Below are positions 7,792 to 16,700 of a DNA stretch of 20,666 nucleotides, in pieces. The position numbers and the translations under genes are program-made. The first letter of the stretch is position 1; each line of letters begins with the position of its first letter. Below the pieces are notes generated by a model, which was given only the letters and a program-made list of their open reading frames with translations, was not told the DNA's origin and did not search any database. This DNA is from DATHXC01 sp041662005 (GTDB taxonomy: Bacteria > Pseudomonadota > Gammaproteobacteria > Burkholderiales > Methylophilaceae), in the NCBI GenBank assembly GCA_041662005.1, contig JBAZTJ010000033.1, positions 1-20,666 on the forward strand. Direction: 5' to 3'.

Positions 7792-8835
7792 ATGTTCGGT
7801 ATTTTAAACAGCTATTTCTCAAATGATCTCGCCATTGACCTTGGCACAGCTAACACCCTGATTTACGTACGCGGCAGAGGCATCGTACTGGATGAACCTT
7901 CTGTCGTGGCAATACGTCAGGAAGGCGGCCCGGCCGGCAAAAAAACATTGCTTGCCGTTGGTATAGAGGCCAAGCGCATGCTGGGCAGGGCGCCAGCCAA
8001 TATTACCGCTATCCGCCCCATGAAAGACGGCGTGATTGCGGACTTCACCATTACCGAGCAGATGCTTAAGTATTTCATCCGCAAAATCCACGAATCACGC
8101 TGGTTCTCACCCAACCCACGCATCATCATCTGTGTACCGGTAGGCTCTACCCAGGTGGAACGTCGCGCCATTCGCGAATCAGCCATTGGTGCCGGTGCGC
8201 GCCAGGTATATTTAATCGAAGAGCCTATGGCGGCTGCAATCGGTGCTGATATGCCGGTAGCGGAAGCCACCGGCTCCATGGTGGTAGACGTGGGTGGTGG
8301 CACCACTGAAGTGGGCGTGATCTCACTGGGCGGTATCGTTTACGCTAAATCCGAACGCGTGGGTGGCGATAAATTTGACCAGGCCATCATCGACTACATT
8401 CGCCGTAACTACGGCATGCAGATTTCCGAGCCTACCGCCGAACTCATCAAGAAAAAAATCGGCTCTGCCTTTCCAGGCTCTGAAGTCCTGGAAATGGAAG
8501 TCACCGGCCGCAATCTGGCTGAAGGTCTGCCACGTAAATTCACCATTTCCAGCAATGAAATTCTGGAAGCACTCACTGAGCCGCTCAATGCGATTGTTGG
8601 CGCAGTAAAATCCGCACTGGAACAAACTCCTCCAGAGTTGGGTGCAGACATTGCGGAAAAAGGCATGGTACTCACCGGTGGTGGCGCATTGCTTCGCAAT
8701 CTGGATCGTTTGATTGTGGAAGAAACAGGCCTGCCAGTGGTGGTAGCTGAAGACCCGCTGACTTGCGTAGCGCGTGGCAGTGGCCGTGCCCTGGAAGAAA
8801 TGGACAAGCTGGGCAATATATTCGCCCAGGAATAA
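7792..8835 (+). CDS. mreB: Rod shape-determining actin homologue MreB
   Basis: Bacterial actin that forms membrane-bound antiparallel filaments and steers the elongasome. The 347 residues equal the E. coli length. An amphipathic N-terminus (MFGILNSYFSNDL) precedes the phosphate-1 loop DLGTANTLIYV, and VDVGGGTTEVGVISLGG and the adenosine-loop LTGGGALLRNLD follow. The frame stays open from a TTG at 7762, but the ATG at 7792 gives the standard N-terminus. The ribosome site is weak (AGGA about ten bases upstream). It is the head of the wall cluster, yet it is separated from mreC by 274 bp that contain a terminator. Confidence 0.97.
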   Translation: MFGILNSYFSNDLAIDLGTANTLIYVRGRGIVLDEPSVVAIRQEGGPAGKKTLLAVGIEAKRMLGRAPANITAIRPMKDGVIADFTITEQMLKYFIRKIHESRWFSPNPRIIICVPVGSTQVERRAIRESAIGAGARQVYLIEEPMAAAIGADMPVAEATGSMVVDVGGGTTEVGVISLGGIVYAKSERVGGDKFDQAIIDYIRRNYGMQISEPTAELIKKKIGSAFPGSEVLEMEVTGRNLAEGLPRKFTISSNEILEALTEPLNAIVGAVKSALEQTPPELGADIAEKGMVLTGGGALLRNLDRLIVEETGLPVVVAEDPLTCVARGSGRALEEMDKLGNIFAQE

Positions 8836-9109
8836 GCAAGGCGGCAGTCATCTTCCCTATGGGCTGCTGCTGGATTAAACCGCTGACTTAACCTAGCTTT
8901 AGATCTACTGAGCAGGCCGTTTTTACGGCCTGCTTTATATTAAATGCATTACCTTGAGTTAAAGCCAGTAAAGGAATTTGGTGCTACAAGCACGGAACTC
9001 AATGCCAAAGATACATGACACCACAGGCCACCATACCCCGGGCTTACCAACCAGCACCCTGCTTCGTACTGATATGCAGCTGCAACTCCTGATGAGGGAG
9101 TGCCGCTAA
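8836..9109 (+). other. mreB-mreC intergenic region
   Basis: 274 bp without a gene. Apart from the terminator at 8911-8941 it holds an AGGGAG ribosome site at the far end, about nine bases before the mreC ATG. I find no convincing -35/-10 pair for a separate mreC promoter, no tRNA-like fold and no repeat. mreC therefore depends either on read-through or on a promoter I cannot recognise by eye. Confidence 0.5.
8911..8941 (+). terminator. Rho-independent terminator between mreB and mreC
   Basis: A 10-bp perfect stem, AGCAGGCCGT (8911-8920) against ACGGCCTGCT (8925-8934), closed by a TTTT loop and followed by a broken T-rich tail (TTATATT). It lies 75 bp past the mreB stop. The strong GC stem with a modest U tract suggests that most mreB transcripts end here and some read through into mreC. 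Confidence 0.8.
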
Positions 9110-10075
9110 ATGCGACGCGCGATTAATCCCCAGCATACCCAGGCTTTCTTTGTCCGTGGTCCCAGCCCTTTTGCCCGACTGGTGCTATTTGCAGCGCTGT
9201 CCTTAACCTTAATGGCGACCGACTCGCGCCTGCATTACCTTACTGAGATCAGGCAAGGCCTGATTGCGCTGCTGCACCCATTGCAAATACTTGCCAATGC
9301 CCCATTCAATGCCTATAAGGCTACCGGGGAGTATTTATCTACGCACAATACCCTGCTCAAAGAGAACACCGAACTCAAGCAACAAGCGTTATTTCAAAGT
9401 GCAGAGCTGCAGCGACTGAAATCGCTGGAAAATGAAAATGCCAATCTCAGGAATTTACTTGGCGCCGCGCAGGCCTCCAAGCAGCCGGCAAAACTCGGCG
9501 AGATACTGCACATGGGACGCGACCCTTTCGTACACCGGATAGTCGTGAACCTGGGCGCCCACCATGATATCGTTGCCGGCCAAGCCGTGATTGATGGCAC
9601 CGGCGTGATTGGACAGGTCACCCGTGTCTACCCGTTCAGCAGTGAAGTCACCCTGATTACCGATAAAGACCTGGCCATTCCCGTCCAGATTGAACGTAAT
9701 GCCCTACGCGCGATTGCTTTCGGCCATGGTCGCGACACCTCGATAGACCTGCCCTACCTGCCTGCCAATGTTGATATCCGCCAGGGCGACAAGCTGGTGA
9801 CCTCTGGCATAGATGGCATTTATCCTACCGGACTCACGGTTGCAGAAGTGGTCAGCGTCAGTAGCAATGCCAACTCGCCATTTGCGCATATTGTGTGTAA
9901 ACCCGTGGCAGGCATAGAAAACCACCGACAAGTGCTCTTGCTAGGATTGCAGCAGCCTGAAGCAGCTTCTGGCGTGGCCGCTAATGCCGCAGCCACTACC
10001 AAAGAGACAGCGCCTGCAAAAGCAAGCCCTCCGCCTAAACCCAAAACCCCAGCCAAACCCAATGCCAGTCATTAA
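9110..10075 (+). CDS. mreC: Rod shape-determining protein MreC
   Basis: Bitopic inner-membrane protein whose periplasmic part binds and activates PBP2 in the elongasome. Of 321 residues, about 20-40 form the single membrane helix (LVLFAALSLTLMATD). Residues about 75-115 form the dimerising coiled coil (LKENTELKQQ...LENENANLRNLLG). The two beta-barrel lobes run to about 282 and include IVVNLGAHHDIVAGQAVIDG and TSGIDGIYPTGLTVAEV. The last 40 residues are an Ala/Pro/Lys-rich, probably disordered tail. The ATG is preceded by AGGGAG. Its end overlaps mreD by 14 bases. Confidence 0.96.
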   Translation: MRRAINPQHTQAFFVRGPSPFARLVLFAALSLTLMATDSRLHYLTEIRQGLIALLHPLQILANAPFNAYKATGEYLSTHNTLLKENTELKQQALFQSAELQRLKSLENENANLRNLLGAAQASKQPAKLGEILHMGRDPFVHRIVVNLGAHHDIVAGQAVIDGTGVIGQVTRVYPFSSEVTLITDKDLAIPVQIERNALRAIAFGHGRDTSIDLPYLPANVDIRQGDKLVTSGIDGIYPTGLTVAEVVSVSSNANSPFAHIVCKPVAGIENHRQVLLLGLQQPEAASGVAANAAATTKETAPAKASPPPKPKTPAKPNASH

Positions 10076-10541
10076 GTTACACTCCATCTACCTGTCGCTG
10101 TTATTTGCGCTGGTTCTGCAAATCCTGCCTTGGTCAGGTCTGGGGCTTATGCTGCGGCCGGACTTTGTATTGCTGACCCTGATCTACTGGCTATTACGTG
10201 CCCCGCAACTATGTAATATCGGCACCGCCTGGTTCATCGGCATACTCATCGACATCGCCACTGGCGGCCTGTTCGGCCAGAACGCCCTGGCATTTGCGTT
10301 TAGCGCATTCTTTGCTGTTATCTACCAGCGCAGATTGGCCTTATTCAACATCTGGCAGCAAGCCGCCTATGTGTTTGCCCTGCTGGTACTGACCCAGGCT
10401 ACATTGTGGGTACTCAAACTGTTTGCGGGCGGCGAAAGCCCTGGCTGGGGTTTCTTCCTGCCTTGTGTCAGCGGCATATTGCTATGGCAAACCGTCATAT
10501 TTTCTCGTATTGGCATTGATGGCCAAAGCGGTAAGAATTAA
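10062..10541 (+). CDS. mreD: Rod shape-determining protein MreD
   Basis: Small polytopic inner-membrane protein of the elongasome, with 159 residues (E. coli 162) and about five hydrophobic helices (for example SIYLSLLFALVLQILPW and FVLLTLIYWLL). The frame extends upstream to 9984 inside mreC, but those residues would be charged and Pro-rich and would spoil the first membrane helix. The ATG at 10062 gives MPVIKLHSIYLS, the normal N-terminus, and starts 14 bases before the mreC stop, so translation is probably coupled. It keeps the family's glycine-rich middle (IGILIDIATGGLFGQNAL). Confidence 0.94.
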   Translation: MPVIKLHSIYLSLLFALVLQILPWSGLGLMLRPDFVLLTLIYWLLRAPQLCNIGTAWFIGILIDIATGGLFGQNALAFAFSAFFAVIYQRRLALFNIWQQAAYVFALLVLTQATLWVLKLFAGGESPGWGFFLPCVSGILLWQTVIFSRIGIDGQSGKN

Positions 10542-10550
10542 CTTCAGTTC

Positions 10551-12472
10551 ATGAGATCACACTCAGAGCTCAGGAACCACCCACTAGAGCAACATCACTT
10601 TCGCATACGCCTTGGCGTTGCTGCTGTGGTGATATTGGTATGCTTCGGCATCCTGGCATCCAGGTTTTTCTTTCTGCAGGCAACCAAGCACGATTACTTC
10701 CAGACGCTGGCAGAAAACAACCGAATTTCACTGGTTCCCATCGTGCCCAACCGGGGCTTGATCCTCGACCGCAACGGCGTAATACTGGCGCATAACTTTT
10801 TTGTCTACACCCTCGAAATCACGCCCTCCAAGGTCAAGAATGTTGACCAGATCATTGATGACCTGAGCAAGCTGGTAGAAGTCAGCGGCATGGATCGCAA
10901 GAGGTTCAACAAGCTCAGGGCTCAGAGCCATAGCTTCGAGAGCGTGCCCATTCGTACCCACCTCAATGAAATCGAAGCCGCGCGCTTTGCGGTAAACCGC
11001 TTCCGCTTTCCCGGTGTAGAAATCAGGTCGCGACTGTTCCGGCATTACCCACAAGGCACCCTCGGCTCACACATGCTGGGCTATATTGGCCGCATCAACG
11101 ATAAAGATATCCTGTCGCTGGAAGAGTCGGGCGATGCCTCTAACTACAAAGGCTCCGATCACATAGGTAAAAGCGGCATAGAGCAATATTATGAGCGCAA
11201 CCTGCATGGCACGACGGGCTTCCAGCAGGTGGAGATAGATGCAGATGGCCATGCAGTGCGGGTGCTATCCAGCACCGCACCTATCCCCGGTGAAAACCTT
11301 ATCCTGTCCCTGGACAGCAAGTTGCAAAGCATTGCCGAACAAGCTTTTGGCGAGCGACGTGGGCCATGGTCGCCATTAACCCCAAAAATGGCGAAGTACT
11401 GGCCTTTGTCAGCCAGCCCACTTTCGACCCCAACCTGTTCGTGGATGGCATTGATTCCGATAGCTGGAAAGCGCTGAATGACTCCCTGGATAAACCCCTG
11501 ATTAACCGTCCACTACGCGGGATTTATCCGCCGGGCTCCACTTTCAAGCCTTTCGTGGCAATGGCCGGGCTGGAAAACGGCAAACGTGAACCGCCATTCA
11601 GCATCAGTGACCCAGGATTTTTCACCTTGCCCGGCAGTTCACATCGTTACCGCGACTGGAAACCCAGCGGCCATGGCCAGGTGGATATTCAGCGCGCGAT
11701 TACCATTTCCTGCGACACTTTTTTCTATGGTCTGGCCATGGACCTCGGCATAGAAAAGCTCACCTCTTTTGTTAGCCATTTTGGTTTCGGCAGAAAAACC
11801 GGCCTGGATATTCACGGTGAAATCGGCGGCCTGCTACCTACCCCCGAATGGAAATGGCGCCGCTGGAAGCAGCGTTGGTATCCGGGTGAAACCGTCATTG
11901 TCGGTATAGGCCAAGGCTACACTCTGGTTACTCCCATGCAGTTAGCCCATGCGACCGCGACTCTGGCCAATAATGGCGTAGCCATGCGCCCGCACTTGGT
12001 GGCCAGCATACAGGCCAATAACAGCGGCGTTAATCGCCCTGTCCCGCTGCAGGCCATGGATAGGGTGCCGTTAAAGCAGGAAAATATCGATATCGTGCGG
12101 GCCGGCATGATGGGCGTTACCCAGCCCGGCGGCACAGCTGCCGCAGTCGGAGCCAACAGCCCCTACACTGTCGCCGCCAAGACTGGCACGGCGCAAGTGG
12201 TCGGCATACGCCAGAATGAGAAATATAATGCCAGCAAACTGGATGAGCGCCATCGTGACCATGCCTTGTTTATTGCTTATGCCCCGGCTGAGGATCCCAA
12301 AATCGCGCTTGCCATCATCGTGGAAAATGGTGAGCATGGCGGCTCAACTGCAGGCCCCATTGCGCGCAAAGTGATGGATTACTATCTGCTGGGAAAATTA
12401 CCAGAGCCGCCAACTGCAGCACCAACCGCACCTGTCGAAGCGCCACCGCCGGAGGAACCCCTGCATGATTAG
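10551..12472 (+). pseudogene. mrdA: Penicillin-binding protein 2, split by a frameshift
   Basis: PBP2 is the class B transpeptidase that cross-links new wall with RodA. The first half (10551 to about 11362) carries a membrane helix (about residues 23-43) and the pedestal region (VPIVPNRGLILDRNGV, YPQGTLGSHMLGYIGR). The second half, one frame over, carries the transpeptidase motifs GIYPPGSTFKP (SxxK), SCDTFF (SxD) and KTGTAQV. The switch is at 11361-11364, where GGG CCA TGG replaces an expected GGG GCC ATG; one G appears to be missing. Restoring it gives ERRGAMVAINP and a 640-residue protein, the normal length (E. coli 633). As written, the first frame stops at 11477 after about 38 residues of nonsense. 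The downstream piece opens at an ATG at 11366, has no good ribosome site and would lack its membrane anchor. Both halves look otherwise intact, so a sequencing error or a very recent mutation is likely. Confidence 0.9.
11359..11368 (+). other. Site of the one-base deletion in mrdA
   Basis: The reading frame changes from positions divisible by three (10551 start) to the -1 frame (ATG at 11366). Homology-type continuity is restored by one extra G in the G run at 11361-11363. The run is short and has no X-XXY-YYZ slippery heptamer, so programmed slippage is not suggested. Confidence 0.85.
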
Positions 12473-13559
12473 AGACTTATGGAAAGGCCTGATCAGGCAT
12501 ATCGACCCGTTCCTGATGGGTTGCCTGTTTCTTACGCTGTTAGTGGGCTTGTTTGTCCTATACAGCGCCTCAGGCCAGAGCTTTGAGCGCGTAGGCTCAC
12601 AGTCTGCCAATATCTTGGTGGCATTCGGCATCATGTGGGTAGCTGCCAATATCCCGCCACAACATCTGGAACGCATCGCACTGCCGTTGTATGTTTTCGG
12701 CATGATACTTCTGCTGGGGGTCGCCCTGTTCGGCGAAATCAGCCATGGGGCAAGGCGCTGGTTGCACTTGGGTGTGGCTCGCATCCAGCCTTCCGAACTG
12801 ATGAAGATAGCCGTGCCCATGTTGCTAGCCTGGTATTTTTCCAAGCAGGAAACCACGTTCCGCCTGAAAAATCATGCCATAGGCGCGCTGCTCTTGTTTA
12901 TCCCTGTGGCATTCATCATGAAGCAACCCGACCTCGGCACCTCACTGCTGATAGGCGCATCCGGCTTTTATGTGCTGTTCCTGGCAGGCCTCAGTTGGCG
13001 CCTGTTGATAGGGGCAGGTATTTCACTGGCAGTCATGGCGCCCATCTTCTGGTCCATGCTGCATGATTACCAGCGCAAGCGCATAGAAATATTGTTCGAC
13101 CCGCACCAGGACCCTTTAGGAGCAGGCTACCACACCATACAGGCCACTATCGCCATCGGCTCCGGCGGCATGTCGGGCAAAGGCTGGCTCAAAGGCACAC
13201 AGTCCCAGCTCGATTTCCTGCCTGAACGCACTACCGATTTCATTTTTGCCGTATTTGGTGAAGAGTTCGGATTGCTGGGCAACCTGCTGCTGCTGACCCT
13301 ATTCACATTGCTGATCGCGCGCGGCATGGTGATTGCCTCTGAGGCGCAAAATACCTTTTGCCGCCTGCTCGCTGGCAGCATAGTGCTAACCTTCTTTACT
13401 TACATCTTCGTTAATATGGGCATGGTCAGCGGTATCTTGCCTGTGGTTGGCGTACCATTGCCCATGATCAGTTACGGCGGTACATCCTTAGTGACGCTGA
13501 TGCTGGGTTTTGGTATCTTGATGAGCATACATACCCATAAAAAACTTGTAACTTCATAA
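12465..13559 (+). CDS. rodA: SEDS peptidoglycan polymerase RodA
   Basis: Inner-membrane glycosyltransferase that polymerises lipid II during elongation, as the partner of PBP2. The 364 residues (E. coli 370) hold about ten membrane helices. The key SEDS stretch FLPERTTDFIFAVFGEE is at 251-267, with the catalytic-type aspartate at D258, equivalent to D262 of E. coli RodA. IQPSELMK (107-114) and the C-terminal VPLPMISYGGTS also fit. The ATG starts eight bases before the mrdA stop (ATGATTAG overlap), a typical coupling arrangement, and it keeps transpeptidase and polymerase expression linked. Confidence 0.97.
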   Translation: MIRDLWKGLIRHIDPFLMGCLFLTLLVGLFVLYSASGQSFERVGSQSANILVAFGIMWVAANIPPQHLERIALPLYVFGMILLLGVALFGEISHGARRWLHLGVARIQPSELMKIAVPMLLAWYFSKQETTFRLKNHAIGALLLFIPVAFIMKQPDLGTSLLIGASGFYVLFLAGLSWRLLIGAGISLAVMAPIFWSMLHDYQRKRIEILFDPHQDPLGAGYHTIQATIAIGSGGMSGKGWLKGTQSQLDFLPERTTDFIFAVFGEEFGLLGNLLLLTLFTLLIARGMVIASEAQNTFCRLLAGSIVLTFFTYIFVNMGMVSGILPVVGVPLPMISYGGTSLVTLMLGFGILMSIHTHKKLVTS

Positions 13560-13567
13560 GGACACCC

Positions 13568-14563
13568 ATGAATACAAGCCGGACTATCACCATCGCATTA
13601 CTGAGCCTCATGCTGATTGCATGCGGTAGCCGCACGGTTAAGCCAGACGCTGCCGAAGGTGCGGCCACCGACAAAACCACGGCTACTGACAAAAAAACCG
13701 CAACCCCGTCAACAAAACGTGGCGGTTATTACCTGGATGATGGCCCGGATGATAATCCGCCAGCCAACCTGGATAGCATCCCCGATGCCATACCGCGTAC
13801 TGAGCCTGTGCTGCCGCGCGCCAGCCGCCCTTACAGTGCACTAGGTCAGCGCTATACCCCCATGACAAGCTACGCCCCTTACAAAAAACGTGGTGTCGCC
13901 TCGTGGTATGGCAAACGTTACCATGGTCAGAAAACCTCCAGTGGTGAAGTCTACGATATGTACACCATGTCCGGCGCGCACACCATCCTGCCCCTACCCA
14001 GTTATGTCCGGGTGACCAATCCTGACAATGGCCGCTCTGTCATTGTACGTATCAACGACCGCGGGCCGTTTCATAGCGACCGGCTGATTGATCTATCCTA
14101 CGCCGCAGCCTATAAGCTGCGCCTGATTGAAAAGGGCAGCGGCGTGGTAGACGTCGAGGCGATTGATGCCCGCAGTTATGACAAGTCGGCCACCTCCAGC
14201 AGCACCCCAAGCCCAATCAATGTAGCCGCACCAATTGAGGTAAAGAGCCTGCCACCGCCGACTGAACTACCTGCGCCTCAAGCTGCTGCAAGTCCCCCTG
14301 AAACGCTTGGCACCAATGCTGCAGTAAGCGCCGGCAGCTATGTGCAGGTAGGTGCCTTCAAGAGTAAAGATAATGCAGAATTACTTTGCCAGAAACTACG
14401 CACGCAAAACCTTGTCGAAAATGCACCCGTGAATAGCTGGTATAATGAAGGCATGCATCGAGTACGCATTGGCCCCTTCGGCAGCCGTGCAGATGCAGAC
14501 CGCACCGCCTCTAAAATCAAGCAAGCACTGCATGTTAATACCTACGTCATCAACCAACCTTAA
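13568..14563 (+). CDS. rlpA: Septal-ring lipoprotein RlpA, DPBB plus SPOR domains
   Basis: Predicted outer-membrane lipoprotein of the RlpA family; the Pseudomonas member is a lytic transglycosylase acting on denuded glycan. A lipoprotein signal ends in the lipobox LIAC with Cys19. A low-complexity Thr/Lys/Asp stretch follows, then the double-psi beta-barrel (about 108-197) with GVASWYGKRYHGQKTSSGE, LPLPSYVRVTN and the conserved NDRGPF (163-168). A Pro/Ala/Ser linker (about 205-252) leads to a C-terminal SPOR domain (about 256-329, GSYVQVGAFKSKDNAE ... VRIGPFGSRADAD) that should bind denuded peptidoglycan. An AAGGA site lies five bases before the ATG. It sits between rodA and dacA, as in E. 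coli. Confidence 0.95.
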   Translation: MNTSRTITIALLSLMLIACGSRTVKPDAAEGAATDKTTATDKKTATPSTKRGGYYLDDGPDDNPPANLDSIPDAIPRTEPVLPRASRPYSALGQRYTPMTSYAPYKKRGVASWYGKRYHGQKTSSGEVYDMYTMSGAHTILPLPSYVRVTNPDNGRSVIVRINDRGPFHSDRLIDLSYAAAYKLRLIEKGSGVVDVEAIDARSYDKSATSSSTPSPINVAAPIEVKSLPPPTELPAPQAAASPPETLGTNAAVSAGSYVQVGAFKSKDNAELLCQKLRTQNLVENAPVNSWYNEGMHRVRIGPFGSRADADRTASKIKQALHVNTYVINQP

Positions 14564-14568
14564 AGTCT

Positions 14569-15726
14569 ATGCGCACACTATCTTTTAGCTCTATTTTTGC
14601 TGTTTCCTCTGCTTTTGTACTGTCTTTTGCTTTTGTGTCTGGCACCCAAGCTGCCGACATCCCGCCACCGCCGGCATTGGCGGTCAAGGCCTTCCTGCTT
14701 AAGGATTTCAGCAGCGGCAATATCATCGCCCAGGAAAAAAGTAGCGAGCGCATAGAACCGGCTTCGCTGACCAAGCTCATGACGGCTTACCTGTCGTTCA
14801 AAGCGCTCAAGAATGGCCACCTGCAACTGACGCAAACTCTGCCGGTGAGCGTCAAGGCGTGGAAGGTCGAAGGCTCCAAGATGTTTATCGAGCCCAACAA
14901 ACCGGTGACTGTGGATGAGCTGTTGCACGGCACCATCACCCAGTCCGGCAATGACTCCTCCATTGCACTGGCTGAAGGTATTGCTGTCACCGAAGAAGCC
15001 TTCGCTGACTTGATGAACAAGGAAGCCGCTCGCCTGGGCATGAGCAACACCCACTACATGAATGCCACCGGCTTGCCTGACCCACAGCACTACACTACCG
15101 CTTATGACTTGTCAGTGCTGGCCACTGCGCTGATTCGCGATTTTCCCGACCAATACAAACGCCTGTATGCCAGCAAGGAATACACCTACAACAAGATTAC
15201 CCAGCCTAATCGCAATCGCCTGCTATGGCTGGATCCGTTTGTGGATGGCGTCAAGACCGGCCATACACAGAGTGCCGGTTATTGCCTGATCTCTTCGGCC
15301 AAACGCGGCGATACCCGCCTGATCTCTGTAGTGCTTGGCGCACCCTCTGATAGTGCACGGGCTACCGAGAGCCAAAAGCTGCTCAACTACGGCTTCCAGT
15401 TCTATGAATCAAAACTGGTGTACAAAGCGGGCACTGCCATCAGCACACTCAAAGTATGGAAAGGGGCAGACAACACAATTGCGGCAACCGTGCCCAGCGA
15501 CCTGTTGATTACCTTGCCTAAAGGTGAATACGCGCGCGTGAAAGCCAAGATCACTTCCAAGCAGCCATTGCTTGCGCCGATTACCAAGGGCCAGGAGATA
15601 GGCTTGATCCAGTTCACACTGGATGACAAGGTGATCCATGAACGCAAACTGGTGGCTGCCAAGGAAGTCGTCATTGCCGGAATTTTTGGTCGCATGTGGG
15701 ATAGCATCAAGCTGATGCTGCAATAA
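14569..15726 (+). CDS. dacA: D-alanyl-D-alanine carboxypeptidase (PBP5/6 type)
   Basis: Periplasmic low-molecular-mass PBP that removes the terminal D-Ala of pentapeptide stems and so limits cross-linking. The 385 residues open with a signal peptide (about 1-29, cut after GTQAA). The three penicillin-binding motifs are in place: SLTK at 66-69, SGN at 126-128 and KTG at 229-231. The C-terminal beta domain ends in a helix (FGRMWDSIKLMLQ) that fits the amphipathic membrane anchor of PBP5. Five bases separate it from the rlpA stop, so the two are co-transcribed. Confidence 0.96.
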   Translation: MRTLSFSSIFAVSSAFVLSFAFVSGTQAADIPPPPALAVKAFLLKDFSSGNIIAQEKSSERIEPASLTKLMTAYLSFKALKNGHLQLTQTLPVSVKAWKVEGSKMFIEPNKPVTVDELLHGTITQSGNDSSIALAEGIAVTEEAFADLMNKEAARLGMSNTHYMNATGLPDPQHYTTAYDLSVLATALIRDFPDQYKRLYASKEYTYNKITQPNRNRLLWLDPFVDGVKTGHTQSAGYCLISSAKRGDTRLISVVLGAPSDSARATESQKLLNYGFQFYESKLVYKAGTAISTLKVWKGADNTIAATVPSDLLITLPKGEYARVKAKITSKQPLLAPITKGQEIGLIQFTLDDKVIHERKLVAAKEVVIAGIFGRMWDSIKLMLQ

Positions 15727-15764
15727 GTTTTGTGGAAGCGTGCCTGTCGCATAAGGAGCAAGCA

Positions 15765-16085
15765 ATGGTGACACCTATAGATAAAAAACCGATACATCCT
15801 TCCGAGCAGGAAGATGCCATCCAGCCAGAGGAAACCCTGATTGAGTTTCCGTGCGACTTCCCTATCAAGGTCATGGGCGAAACCCACGACGATTTTGCCA
15901 GCACCATGATAGAAGTGATACGCCAGCATTTACCGGAGTTCAGTGCTGAACGGGTTGAGATGCGTGCCAGCAGCGGTGGCCGTTATATCAGCCTGACCTG
16001 TACGGTCTATGTGACTTCCAGGCCACAACTGGATGATATTTACCGCTCGTTGTCATCGCACCCTTCGGTCAAGTTTGTCCTCTAA
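15765..16085 (+). CDS. ybeD: DUF493 (YbeD-like) small regulatory-fold protein
   Basis: A 106-residue cytoplasmic protein of the DUF493/YbeD family, which has an ACT-like alpha-beta fold and no settled function. Recognisable are LIEFPCDFPIKVMGE (about 26-40), the helix FASTMIEVIRQHLPEF and the strand SSGGRYISLTCTVYVTS. The frame is open from a GTG at 15732, but the ATG at 15765 has a perfect AAGGAG six bases upstream (15753-15758) and is clearly the start. As in E. coli it lies between dacA and lipB. That conserved position has led others to suspect a role in lipoate metabolism, but nothing in this sequence proves it. Confidence 0.93.
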   Translation: MVTPIDKKPIHPSEQEDAIQPEETLIEFPCDFPIKVMGETHDDFASTMIEVIRQHLPEFSAERVEMRASSGGRYISLTCTVYVTSRPQLDDIYRSLSSHPSVKFVL

Positions 16086-16686
16086 GCTGATCGTCAAAAA
16101 TATCGGTTTTACCGATTACGAGACCACCTGGCGCGCCATGCAGCAATTTACTGCCCAGCGTACTGCGGAAACGCCGGATGAACTCTGGCTCACCGAGCAT
16201 GCAGCGGTCTACACGCTAGGCCTCAATCGCAAGGATGTGCGCCTGCCGAGCCGCGATGATATCCCTGTAATATCAGTAGACCGGGGCGGGAAAATCACCT
16301 ACCACGGCGCCGGCCAGATCATTGTATATGCGCTGATAGACCTGAAACGCAAAGGCATCAATGTGCGGCAGCTGGTGAGCGCAATGGAAAATGTCATTAT
16401 CCAGTTGCTTGCCGGGTTCGATATCCACGCCGTTGCCCGTGCCGATGCGCCTGGCGTCTATGTTGACGGTAAAAAAATCGCCTCCCTGGGCTTGCGCCTC
16501 AAGAACCAGTGCAGCTATCACGGTCTGTCACTCAATGTGGATATGGATCTCGAGCCTTTTGCGGCAATAGACCCTTGCGGTTACCAGGGCCTGGAGGTGA
16601 CGCAACTCGCAGATTTAGGCGTATGCCTACCGCAAGATGAAGTCGCCGCAAAGCTGTTAAAATACCTGTCAACCGCATTGAACTGA
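16075..16686 (+). CDS. lipB: Octanoyl-[acyl carrier protein]:protein octanoyltransferase
   Basis: Transfers octanoate from acyl carrier protein to lipoyl domains, the first step of lipoate formation. From the TTG at 16075 it has 203 residues. The signature DRGGKITYHGAGQIIVY is at 69-85. The catalytic Lys134 (GKKIASLGLR) and Cys168 (DPCGYQG) are both present. The longest frame starts at an ATG at 16033, but that would add 14 residues read from within the ybeD-like gene that homologues lack, and it has no ribosome site. TTG at 16075 gives MSSKLIVKNIGF, close to the usual N-terminus, and overlaps the upstream stop by 11 bases. The start is therefore inferred; CTG at 16087 is also possible. Confidence 0.92.
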   Translation: MSSKLIVKNIGFTDYETTWRAMQQFTAQRTAETPDELWLTEHAAVYTLGLNRKDVRLPSRDDIPVISVDRGGKITYHGAGQIIVYALIDLKRKGINVRQLVSAMENVIIQLLAGFDIHAVARADAPGVYVDGKKIASLGLRLKNQCSYHGLSLNVDMDLEPFAAIDPCGYQGLEVTQLADLGVCLPQDEVAAKLLKYLSTALN

Positions 16687-16700
16687 GCCGTTAAACCCTC

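Noticed and set aside
11355..11368. Programmed -1 frameshift in mrdA
   Set aside because: There is no slippery heptamer and no obvious stimulating structure was seen, and PBP2 is not known to use frameshifting. A lost base explains the data more simply.
14578..15090. 170-residue minus-strand open frame opposite dacA
   Set aside because: It is a shadow of the dacA signal peptide and active-site region, with no domain or start signal of its own.
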